Source: Glo-17 sp964637835
Lineage (GTDB): Bacteria > Krumholzibacteriota > Krumholzibacteriia > LZORAL124-64-63
Direction: 5' to 3'
Length of the DNA: 64,000 nucleotides
Assembly: GCA_964637835.1 (NCBI GenBank)
Contig: CAZWYF010000004.1
Span: forward strand, 62,001-126,000
The translations under genes and the position numbers were made by a program. Below, one piece after another: positions 36,452-43,737 of this stretch; position 1 is the first letter of the stretch; every line of letters begins with the position of its first letter. The notes under the pieces are model-generated. The model saw nothing but the letters and a program-made list of their open reading frames with translations, ran no database searches and was not told the DNA's origin.

Positions 36452-36480
36452 TTGTTCCCCGTCGGCCGATTGTCTAGGCT
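36452..36480 (+). promoter_or_regulatory. Sigma-70 promoter for purD
   Basis: TTGTTC at 36452-36457, a 17-base spacer and TAGGCT at 36475-36480, directly after the carbamate kinase terminator. The leader is short, about 25 nt to the ATG at 36511. No PurR-like dyad is evident. Confidence 0.65.
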
Positions 36481-36510
36481 GCGGGAGAGGAGACTGGAGG
36501 TCGACCCCGT

Positions 36511-37818
36511 ATGGCACGCAAGGTCCTGGTGATCGGTGGCGGCGGCCGGGAACACGCCCTGGTGCGGCAACTCGCCGCCTCGCCCCGCAAGCCCGAGCTC
36601 TTCGCCGCGCCCGGCAACCCCGGGACGGCCGCGCTGGCGACCAGCCTGGTCGTCGACCCGCGCGACCACGATGCGGTGGCCGCCGCCTGCCGCGAGCGCG
36701 GCATCGACCTGGTGGTGATCGGGCCGGAGGACCCCCTCATCGCCGGCCTGGCCGACCGGCTGCGCCAGGAGGGCGTGGCGGTCTTCGGCCCCGGCCATCT
36801 CGGGGCGCGCCTCGAGGGCGACAAGGAGTTCGCCAAGGAGGTCATGGCCACCGCCGAGATCCCCACGCCGCGCTATCACGCCTTCAGCACCGTGGATGCG
36901 GCGCTGCGCCACCTGGACACCATGGGCCCGCCCGTGGTGGTCAAGGCCTGCGGCGCGGCGGCGGGCAAGGGCGTGGCGGTGTGCGACTCGCCCGCCGAGG
37001 CGGAGGCCCATGTCCGCGCCTGCCTCGAGGGCCAGGAGTTCGGCACCGCCGGCGATCGCATCCTGCTGGAGGAATGCCTGTTCGGCCCCGAGCTGTCGGT
37101 CCTGGTGGTCACCGACGGGCAGGACTACGCGCTGCTGGCCCCGAGCCGCGACCACAAGCGCGTGGGCGAGGGCAGCACCGGCCCCAACACGGGCGGGATG
37201 GGGGCCTTCGCTCCGGTGCCCCTGGAGGAGGAACTCTGCCGGCGCATCGATGTGGAGATCGTCGCGCCCCTGCTCGCCGAGCTGGTCCGCCGCGACATCC
37301 CCTACCGCGGCGTCCTCTACGCCGGCCTGATGCTCACCGACGACGGCCCGAAGGTGCTGGAGTTCAACTGCCGCTTCGGCGATCCGGAGACCCAGGTGGT
37401 GCTGCCCCTGCTCACCAGCGACTTCCTCGAGCTGGTGGCCGCCACCGCCGAGGGCCGTCTGGCCGATTTCCTGCAGGGGTTGCCCGATGCCGAGACCGGC
37501 GGGCCGGATGGCTGGCCGGGCCGGGGCATGACCGACTGGAATCGGCATGCCGTGGTGGTGGTGGCCGCCAGCAAGGGCTATCCCGGCAGCTACGAGAAGG
37601 GTCAGGCGCTGGTCGTGCCGGCGGACCGCCCCGCGTCCTGGCTGATCCATGCGGGCACCGTGCAGCACGACCGGGAGCTGTTGACCGCGGGCGGCCGCGT
37701 CCTCGGCGCCGTGGGCGAGGGGCCGGACCTCGCGGCGGCCAGGCAGCAGGCGTACGATCTCCTCGCCGCGGTCCACGGCGAGAATCTCTTCTGGCGACGG
37801 GACATCGCCGCGTCCTGA
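36511..37818 (+). CDS. purD: Phosphoribosylamine-glycine ligase
   Basis: ATP-grasp enzyme making glycinamide ribonucleotide, the second step of de novo purine synthesis, 435 residues. Motifs are KVLVIGGGGREHAL, VIGPEDPLIAGLAD, VVVKACGAAAGKGV (usually KADGLAAGKGV), SRDHKRVGEGSTGPNTGGMG and VLEFNCRFGDPETQ. It is followed after 72 bases by purE with a strong ribosome binding site of its own, so purD-purE probably form one unit. Confidence 0.97.
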   Translation: MARKVLVIGGGGREHALVRQLAASPRKPELFAAPGNPGTAALATSLVVDPRDHDAVAAACRERGIDLVVIGPEDPLIAGLADRLRQEGVAVFGPGHLGARLEGDKEFAKEVMATAEIPTPRYHAFSTVDAALRHLDTMGPPVVVKACGAAAGKGVAVCDSPAEAEAHVRACLEGQEFGTAGDRILLEECLFGPELSVLVVTDGQDYALLAPSRDHKRVGEGSTGPNTGGMGAFAPVPLEEELCRRIDVEIVAPLLAELVRRDIPYRGVLYAGLMLTDDGPKVLEFNCRFGDPETQVVLPLLTSDFLELVAATAEGRLADFLQGLPDAETGGPDGWPGRGMTDWNRHAVVVVAASKGYPGSYEKGQALVVPADRPASWLIHAGTVQHDRELLTAGGRVLGAVGEGPDLAAARQQAYDLLAAVHGENLFWRRDIAAS

Positions 37819-37890
37819 GCCCGGCCGGCGCCCATCCCGCGCTGGCGCCGGCGAGCGCCGGCCTGGCGCGAACCCGGAGGAAGGAACCCC

Positions 37891-38370
37891 ATGACCAGCA
37901 CCGAGACCGCGCGCCTCGTGGTCCTGCTCGGGAGCCCGTCCGACCTGCCCGTGATCGAGAGCATGGGGCCGCTCTGCGAGCGCCTGGGCATCCCGCACGC
38001 TGTGGAGATCGTCTCGGCCCACCGGCAGCCCGAGCGGTTGCAGGAGGTGGTCCGTGTCCGCGAGGCCGCCGGGGCGGAGGTCTTCGTGGCGGTCGCGGGC
38101 ATGGCCGCCCATCTGCCCGGTGTCACCGCGGCGCTGACGCTCCGGCCGGTGATCGGCGTGCCGGTGGCCGCCGGACCCCTGGCCGGTGTGGATGCCATGC
38201 TCTCCATGGTCCAGATGCCCCCGGGGGTGCCGGTGGCCACGGTGGCGGTGGGGTCGGCCGGGGCGAAGAACGCCGTGGTGCTGGCCGCGCGCATGCTGGC
38301 GCTGCAGGATCCGGACATCGCGAGCCGGCTGGCGGATTACCGCGATCATCTGGCCGCCGGCGGTCGCTGA
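37891..38370 (+). CDS. purE: N5-CAIR mutase, class I PurE
   Basis: Catalyses conversion of N5-carboxyaminoimidazole ribonucleotide to CAIR in purine synthesis, 159 residues. It shows GSPSDLPVIESM, VSAHRQPERL, AAHLPGVTAA and VQMPPGVPVATVAVG, matching class I PurE. The usual GAGGAAHLPG is AVAGMAAHLPG here. Class I enzymes normally need PurK, which is not in the window. GGAGGAAGG lies upstream of ATG 37891. Confidence 0.95.
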   Translation: MTSTETARLVVLLGSPSDLPVIESMGPLCERLGIPHAVEIVSAHRQPERLQEVVRVREAAGAEVFVAVAGMAAHLPGVTAALTLRPVIGVPVAAGPLAGVDAMLSMVQMPPGVPVATVAVGSAGAKNAVVLAARMLALQDPDIASRLADYRDHLAAGGR

Positions 38371-38457
38371 GCAGCGTCGGGCGGCTCGCGACCGCCGGCG
38401 TGGTCGTCGGGTTCGTAGCTGCCGGTCCTCGCGTCAGTTACGCCGCTCGCGGGCGCC

Positions 38458-38486
38458 TTGACGCCCCCGTGGACGCGGCCTACTTT
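38458..38486 (+). promoter_or_regulatory. Sigma-70 promoter for the ywlE-rpiB-glyA operon
   Basis: TTGACG at 38458-38463, a 17-base spacer and TACTTT at 38481-38486. It lies 27 bases before the TTG start at 38513 and overlaps another in-frame TTG at 38486, which rules that codon out as the start. Confidence 0.72.
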
Positions 38487-38512
38487 TGCGCAGACGCCCG
38501 AGGAGGCTCCTC

Positions 38513-39007
38513 TTGAATTCCCGGACGGTGGTCTTCGTCTGCACCGGCAACACCTGCCGCAGCCCCCTGGCCATGGCGCTGGCCCGTCAGCGGTGGCCCG
38601 GGATCCGTTTCCTCTCCGCCGGCCTGCAGGCCGGTCCCGGGATGCCGGCGGCCGAGCCGGCCCGGACCGTGGCGGCCGAGCGTGGCGCCGACCTCTCGGA
38701 CCACGGCTCCCGTCCGCTCGACCACGAGTCGCTCGCCGGCGCCGACTGGGTGATCGGCATGACCCGCTCGCACGTCGCGCTGCTGAACCGCGCCCTGGGT
38801 GCGGCCGGCCCGGCCAGGCTGGGCCTGCTGGGCGCTCCGGGGCAGGACCTGCGGGGGCGGCCCACGCCGGAGGAGGAAGAGGTGGCCGACCCCATCGGGG
38901 GCAGCCTGGAGACCTATCGGACCTGCGCCGACCAGCTCGAGCGGTTGCTCGCTGGCTGGGAGGACGTCTTCACCGGCCGCGCTGGCGGCAAGGGAGGCCC
39001 GGCGTGA
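38513..39007 (+). CDS. ywlE: Low-molecular-weight protein phosphatase, YwlE-like (protein arginine phosphatase)
   Basis: LMW-PTP fold phosphatase of 164 residues. The P-loop is VFVCTGNTCRSPLAMAL (C(X)5R). The Thr in CTGNTCR is the residue associated with phosphoarginine specificity in Bacillus YwlE, so protein arginine phosphatase is the best guess. The general-acid Asp lies in EVADPIGGS. The TTG start at 38513 has a perfect AGGAGG six bases upstream. The gene heads ywlE-rpiB-glyA, an order also known in Firmicutes. No arginine kinase mcsB is present in the window. Confidence 0.88.
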   Translation: MNSRTVVFVCTGNTCRSPLAMALARQRWPGIRFLSAGLQAGPGMPAAEPARTVAAERGADLSDHGSRPLDHESLAGADWVIGMTRSHVALLNRALGAAGPARLGLLGAPGQDLRGRPTPEEEEVADPIGGSLETYRTCADQLERLLAGWEDVFTGRAGGKGGPA

Positions 39008-39447
39008 TCATCGCCATCGGAGCGGACCATCGCGGCTACGCGCACAAGGAACTGCTGAGCGAGAAGCTGGCCGGCGCCGGGCACGAGGTGGTGGACTGCG
39101 GTCCGGCCACTCCGGAATCCTGCGACTATCCCGAGGCCGCCTTCCGCGTGGCCGAGATGGTGAGCGGAGGCCAGGCCGCGGTCGGCATCCTCGTCTGCGG
39201 CTCGGGAATCGGCATGTCCATCGCGGCCAACAAGGTGACCGGGGTGCGCGCCTCGCTCTGCCAGGACGCCGAGGCCGCCCGCACCACGCGTCAGCACAAC
39301 GACAGCAACGTCCTCTGCCTCGGCGCCGACCGCACGTCGCCCGGGGCCGCCGTCCCCATCGCCGAGGCGTACCTGGCGGCCGAGTTCGAGGGCGGCCGCC
39401 ACGCCCGCCGCGTGGATCTGATCACCGAATACGAGAACCGGCACTGA
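39004..39447 (+). CDS. rpiB: Ribose 5-phosphate isomerase B
   Basis: Interconverts ribose 5-phosphate and ribulose 5-phosphate, 147 residues. It begins IAIGADHRGYAHKELL and contains CDYPEAAF, LVCGSGIGMSIAANK, GVRASLCQDAEAARTTRQHN and NVLCLGADR. The catalytic Cys is in VCGSGIG. GTG 39004 overlaps the ywlE stop (GTGA). glyA follows after 22 bases. Confidence 0.96.
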   Translation: MIIAIGADHRGYAHKELLSEKLAGAGHEVVDCGPATPESCDYPEAAFRVAEMVSGGQAAVGILVCGSGIGMSIAANKVTGVRASLCQDAEAARTTRQHNDSNVLCLGADRTSPGAAVPIAEAYLAAEFEGGRHARRVDLITEYENRH

Positions 39448-39469
39448 ACCGAGAGAGAGGGACCCCACC

Positions 39470-40714
39470 ATGTACGACGCCGTGCGCCGCACCGATCCCG
39501 AGCTCGCCGCCATCCTGGAGGCCGAGCTCGGCCGGCAGCAGAACCAGCTCGAGATGATCGCCAGCGAGAACTTCACCACGCCGGCCGTGATGGCGGCCAC
39601 CGGCAGCGTGCTGACCAACAAGTACGCCGAGGGCTATCCGAAGAAGCGCTACTATGGCGGCTGCGTGCACGTGGACGAGGCGGAGCTGCTGGCCAAGCGC
39701 CGGGCGTGCGAGCTCTTCGAGGCCGAGCGCGCCAACGTCCAGCCCCACAGCGGGTCCACGGCCAACATGACCGCCTACCTCGCCTTCGCCAAGCCGGGCG
39801 ACAAGATCATGGGCCTGAGCCTCAGCCACGGGGGCCACCTGACCCATGGTCATCCCGTGAATTTCTCCGGCCTGATGTTCGAGGCGGTCCACTACGAGGT
39901 GGAGCCGGGCAGCGAGGTCCTGGATTACGACAGGATGCGCGAGCAGGCGAAGCGCGAACGACCGCGGATCCTGGTGGGCGGCGCCAGCGCCTACCCGCGC
40001 ACCTGGGACTATGCGGCCATGCGCAGCATCGCCGACGAGGTGGGAGCGGTCTTCATCTTCGACATGGCCCACATCGCCGGCCTGGTGGCGGGCAAGGTGC
40101 ATCCCAGCCCGGTCCCGCACGCCGACGTGGTCACCACCACCACCCACAAGACGCTGCGCGGCCCGCGTGGCGGCCTGATCCTCTGCCGGAAGGACCACCT
40201 GAAGGCCATCAACAAGATGAACTTCCCGGGCATCCAGGGCGGGCCGCTGATGCACGTGATCGCGGCCAAGGCCGTCTGCTTCGGCGAGTGCCTGCAGCCG
40301 GGCTTCCGCGAGTACGCCCAGCAGACCCTGGACAATGCCCAGGCGCTGGCCACGGCCATGCTCGAGAAGGGGTTCGAGCTGGCCTCCGGCGGCACGGACA
40401 ATCACCTGCTGCTGGTCAACTGCAAGCCGCGCGGCCTGACGGGCAAGGCGATGGAGGAGCTGCTCGAGCAGGTGGGCATCACCGCCAACAAGAACACCGT
40501 GCCGTTCGACGAGGAGAGCCCGTTCGTCACCAGCGGCGTGCGGCTGGGGACCCCGGCGCTCACCAGCCGCGGCATGGGCCCCGACCAGATGCGCCAGATC
40601 GCCAGCATCATCGACCGCGCCGTCAGCGCGCGGGAGGACGAGGCGGCCCTGGCGGCGCTGCGTGGCGAGAGCGAGGAGCTCTGCCGCGCGTTCCCGCTCT
40701 ATCCCGAGCTCTAG
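39470..40714 (+). CDS. glyA: Serine hydroxymethyltransferase
   Basis: PLP enzyme converting serine plus tetrahydrofolate to glycine plus 5,10-methylene-THF, 414 residues. Landmarks are QLEMIASENFTTPAVM, YAEGYPKKRYYGGC, NVQPHSGSTANM, the PLP lysine in TTTTHKTLRGPRGG, and GVRLGTPALTSRGM. Third gene of the ywlE-rpiB-glyA operon. After the stop, a G-run and C-run (40727-40752) can pair imperfectly and overlap the nrdR leader. Confidence 0.98.
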   Translation: MYDAVRRTDPELAAILEAELGRQQNQLEMIASENFTTPAVMAATGSVLTNKYAEGYPKKRYYGGCVHVDEAELLAKRRACELFEAERANVQPHSGSTANMTAYLAFAKPGDKIMGLSLSHGGHLTHGHPVNFSGLMFEAVHYEVEPGSEVLDYDRMREQAKRERPRILVGGASAYPRTWDYAAMRSIADEVGAVFIFDMAHIAGLVAGKVHPSPVPHADVVTTTTHKTLRGPRGGLILCRKDHLKAINKMNFPGIQGGPLMHVIAAKAVCFGECLQPGFREYAQQTLDNAQALATAMLEKGFELASGGTDNHLLLVNCKPRGLTGKAMEELLEQVGITANKNTVPFDEESPFVTSGVRLGTPALTSRGMGPDQMRQIASIIDRAVSAREDEAALAALRGESEELCRAFPLYPEL

Positions 40715-40783
40715 GCGCCGGCCGGTGCCCGGGGGGGCGACCGCGCCCCCGGCATGCGGACCCGGCGCCGATGGAGGCCTGTC

Positions 40784-41251
40784 ATGCGGTGCCCGTACTG
40801 CGGCCAGGATCATGACAAGGTGATCGACTCGCGCGCCGTGCGCGAGGGACGCGCCGTCCGTCGTCGTCGTCAGTGCCTCGCCTGCGAGGAGCGCTTCACC
40901 ACCTACGAGGCCATCGAGACGCGGCCGGTGCTGGTGGTCAAGCGCGACGGCCGCCGTGCCGCCTATGACCGCGCCAAGATCACCACGGGCATCGCGCGGG
41001 CCTGCGAGAAGCGCCCGGTGTCGCTGGAGCAGATCGAGATCATCGTCGACGGCCTCGAGCAGGAGCTGGCGCGCTCGGGCCATCGCGAGGTACCGTCGGA
41101 GGTGCTCGGTCAGATGGTCCTGGCCCGCTTGCGGGCCGTGGACGATGTGGCTTACGTGCGGTTCGCGTCGGTATATCGCAGTTTCCAGAGCGCGGGCGAG
41201 TTCCGCGAGTTGCTGCGCCAGCTGCAGCGTGACCGGGGAGAATCGGATTGA
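40784..41251 (+). CDS. nrdR: Transcriptional repressor NrdR
   Basis: Represses ribonucleotide reductase genes in response to (d)ATP, 155 residues. An N-terminal zinc ribbon (MRCPYCGQDHDKVIDSR ... RRQCLACEERFTTYE) is followed by an ATP-cone (VVKRDGRRAAYDRAKITTGI, RPVSLEQIEIIVDGLEQ, VPSEVLGQMVLARLR). ATG 40784 has GGAGG upstream. It follows glyA and overlaps tatC by four bases. Confidence 0.97.
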   Translation: MRCPYCGQDHDKVIDSRAVREGRAVRRRRQCLACEERFTTYEAIETRPVLVVKRDGRRAAYDRAKITTGIARACEKRPVSLEQIEIIVDGLEQELARSGHREVPSEVLGQMVLARLRAVDDVAYVRFASVYRSFQSAGEFRELLRQLQRDRGESD

Positions 41252-42147
41252 CCACGCCGCCGCCCCGTCCCGACGACGCCGACGCCCCCGTGCCCCGCTC
41301 CGCGGGCGGCCTGCCGCCCGACGCGGCCCCGGCCGGGGCGAGCGACGGCCCGGCCGGACCGCCGGCCGGGGGCCCGCCCGAGCCCGAGGGCATGGGCTTC
41401 CTCGATCACCTCGAGGAACTGCGCGCGGTGCTCATCCACAGCCTCATCGCGGCGGCCGTCGCGGCGGTGCTCTGCTGGTTCTGGTCGGGTCCGCTGCTGG
41501 ACCTGATGGTGGCGCCGGTCAGGGAATACGGCGTTTACTTCACGCGCCCCAACGAGGCCTTCCTGACCCGCCTGAAGCTGGCCGGCATCGTGGGCCTGTT
41601 CCTGGTGCTGCCGTTCATCCTGTGGAAGGTCTACGGGTTCATCCTGCCCGGCCTCTACGCCCGGGAGCGGCGCGTGGTCACGCCGCTGATCATCGCCACC
41701 ACGCTGCTTTTCTACGCCGGCGTGGCCTTCGCCTTCCTGGTGGTCAGCCCGGTGGTGATCCCGTTCCTGATGAGCTTCGGCACCGATGTCCTCGATCCGC
41801 TGCTGGGCATCGGTCCGTACTTCGGTTTCGTGGCGCAGCTCAGCCTGGCCTTCGGCCTGGTGTTCGAGCTGCCCGTGCTCGTGTTCTTCCTCTCGGTGGC
41901 CGGCCTGGTGGACCCGCGGGTGCTGCTGCGCACCTGGCGCTATGCCGTGGTGCTCATCAGCGTGGCGTCGGCCATCCTCACGCCGCCGGACATCTTCAGC
42001 CAGATGGCCATGGCCGTTCCGGTCATGGTTTTGTATATCTCCTCGGTGCTGGTGGCCATGGTCGTCACGCGCAGGCGCCGACGCGAGGAAGAGGCGCCCG
42101 AGGCGACCGGCGCGACCTCCGACTCGCCCACCGATCGCGACCGTTGA
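41248..42147 (+). CDS. tatC: Sec-independent translocase subunit TatC
   Basis: Membrane core of the twin-arginine translocase that binds RR signal peptides, 299 residues. A Pro- and Ala-rich cytoplasmic N-terminus of about 50 residues precedes the canonical FLDHLEELR, then six hydrophobic segments (LIHSLIAAAVAAVLCWFW to VPVMVLYISSVLVAMVV), with FVLPF-type LFLVLPFILWKVYGFILPGL. The TTG start at 41248 overlaps the nrdR stop. If a downstream ATG at the MGFLDHLEEL sequence is used, the Pro/Ala extension would be absent. TatA/B are not in the window. Confidence 0.94.
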   Translation: MTTPPPRPDDADAPVPRSAGGLPPDAAPAGASDGPAGPPAGGPPEPEGMGFLDHLEELRAVLIHSLIAAAVAAVLCWFWSGPLLDLMVAPVREYGVYFTRPNEAFLTRLKLAGIVGLFLVLPFILWKVYGFILPGLYARERRVVTPLIIATTLLFYAGVAFAFLVVSPVVIPFLMSFGTDVLDPLLGIGPYFGFVAQLSLAFGLVFELPVLVFFLSVAGLVDPRVLLRTWRYAVVLISVASAILTPPDIFSQMAMAVPVMVLYISSVLVAMVVTRRRRREEEAPEATGATSDSPTDRDR

Positions 42148-42172
42148 CACGGCCAGTGCGGCGCTCGATCCT
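42144..42172 (+). promoter_or_regulatory. Possible promoter before the polyprenyl synthase
   Basis: A perfect -35 TTGACA at 42144-42149 overlaps the tatC stop. With a 17-base spacer the -10 is GATCCT, only three of six. Uncertain; ispB may simply be read from upstream. Confidence 0.35.
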
Positions 42173-42219
42173 GTGGCCCTGACCCTGACCCTCGCCCGTC
42201 ACCGACCCGTGGGAGCGGC

Positions 42220-43224
42220 ATGTCCCTGCCCGACTTCGAACGCATCAAGCTCGCCCGCCTGCAGCGGCGCGTGAAGCCCCATCTGGACGCCATGCAGGAC
42301 GCGCTCGACCGCCTGCATCGCTTCGACATCACGCTGGCGGACGAGGTGGGGCAGCATGTCCGCCAGGGGCAGGGCAAGCTCTTCCGCCCGACGCTCCTGC
42401 TGCTGAGCGCCATGGACGGCGACGGCGTGCCCGACCTGGCCGTCGAGGCCGCCGCGGCGGTGGAACTGGTGCACACCGCGACGCTGGTGCACGACGACTT
42501 CATCGATGACGCCGCCACGCGCCGGGGTCGTCCCGCGGTGAATGCCAAGTATGGACGGGCCACGGCGCTGATCATGGGCGACCTGCTGTACACGCGGGCC
42601 TTGCAGCACCTCGCCAGCCTGGATCTGGTGCGGCCCTACCGGCTGATGACCGACGCGGCGGTGCTGATGAGCGAGGCGGAGATCCTGCAGGTGCAGACCC
42701 GCTACAGCCTGGAGATCGACGAGGACACCTACCTGCGCATCATCTACCAGAAGACCGCGTCGCTCATCGAGTGCGCGTGCCGGATCGGGGCCAGCTTCCT
42801 GCCCGATGCGGCGGTGATCGACCCCATATTCGAGCGGTTCGGTCGCGAGACCGGGCTGGTATTCCAGATCACCGATGATATCTTCGACTATCTGGGCGAC
42901 CCGCGGCGCCTGGGCAAGCCCACCGGTTGCGACTGGGCCGAGGGACGCATCACGCTGCCGCTGATCGCCGCCTGGCGCCAGGCCCCGGCGGCCGCGCGGG
43001 AGGAGCTGGCGTTGCTGGCGGCCAGCCGCGACCTGGAGCAGCGGACGGCCGCCTGGCCCCGCGTGCAGTCGTTCGTGGAGGACCACGGCGGCGTGGATTA
43101 TGCCTATGCCGAGGCCCGGCGCCACGCCGACTCGGCCAAGGAGGCCATCGCCGGCCTCGGGGGCGGCGCGCGTCAGGAACTGCTGACGGTGGCCGTGGAG
43201 TACGTGATCAACCGCCTCAACTGA
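42220..43224 (+). CDS. ispB: Polyprenyl diphosphate synthase
   Basis: Trans-prenyltransferase making the long isoprenoid chain used for menaquinone, 334 residues. The first Asp-rich motif is LVHDDFIDDAATRRGRPA and the second ITDDIFDYLGDPRRLGKP. GKLFRPTLLLLSA is the usual upstream substrate loop. Chain length (about C35-C40) cannot be set from the sequence. MenA at 56007 would use the product. Confidence 0.93.
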   Translation: MSLPDFERIKLARLQRRVKPHLDAMQDALDRLHRFDITLADEVGQHVRQGQGKLFRPTLLLLSAMDGDGVPDLAVEAAAAVELVHTATLVHDDFIDDAATRRGRPAVNAKYGRATALIMGDLLYTRALQHLASLDLVRPYRLMTDAAVLMSEAEILQVQTRYSLEIDEDTYLRIIYQKTASLIECACRIGASFLPDAAVIDPIFERFGRETGLVFQITDDIFDYLGDPRRLGKPTGCDWAEGRITLPLIAAWRQAPAAAREELALLAASRDLEQRTAAWPRVQSFVEDHGGVDYAYAEARRHADSAKEAIAGLGGGARQELLTVAVEYVINRLN

Positions 43225-43244
43225 GGCGCCGATCGGATGGATGC

Positions 43245-43736
43245 ATGACCGAGAACGACTCGCGGGAACAGGACAGCGCGCAGGATCCCGCCGCCACCCC
43301 GGTGATGCCGGACGACTCGCCCGGTTTCCACCTGGCCGAGCTCGCCGCCTGGCACGCCCTGGATCGCACGGCCGACGACGTCGTGATCCTCGATCTGCGC
43401 GGCCTCTCGGACGTGTGCGATTTCTTCGTGCTGGCCAGCGGTCAGGCCGACGTGCAGGTCCGGGCCATCGCCCGCGCGGTACGCGACGGGCTGGCCCGCG
43501 CGGGCCAGGACCCGGTGGGCAGCGAGGGCGAGGCGGACGGCCGCTGGATCCTCCTGGACTACGTGGACGTGGTGATCCACGTGCTCAAGCCGGAGGTCCG
43601 CGACTACTACCAGCTCGAACGCCTCTGGGCCGATGCACGCACCCTGGTCATCGATCCGGCGCACCTGGCGAGCGAGGGGTACGCTCGCCGCCACCCCGAT
43701 CTGGCGCCGCCGGCCGGCCCGGCGGCCAGCGAGTGA
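43245..43736 (+). CDS. rsfS: Ribosome silencing factor RsfS
   Basis: RsfS/Iojap protein that binds L14 and blocks subunit joining in starvation, 163 residues. The core is VVILDLRGLSDVCDFFVLAS, with EGEADGRWILLDYVDVVIHV and YYQLERLWADA, all diagnostic. An acidic N-terminal extension of about 25 residues is present. It starts 20 bases after ispB and ends one base before argS. The usual partner nadD is not adjacent. Confidence 0.95.
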   Translation: MTENDSREQDSAQDPAATPVMPDDSPGFHLAELAAWHALDRTADDVVILDLRGLSDVCDFFVLASGQADVQVRAIARAVRDGLARAGQDPVGSEGEADGRWILLDYVDVVIHVLKPEVRDYYQLERLWADARTLVIDPAHLASEGYARRHPDLAPPAGPAASE

Positions 43737-43737
43737 C

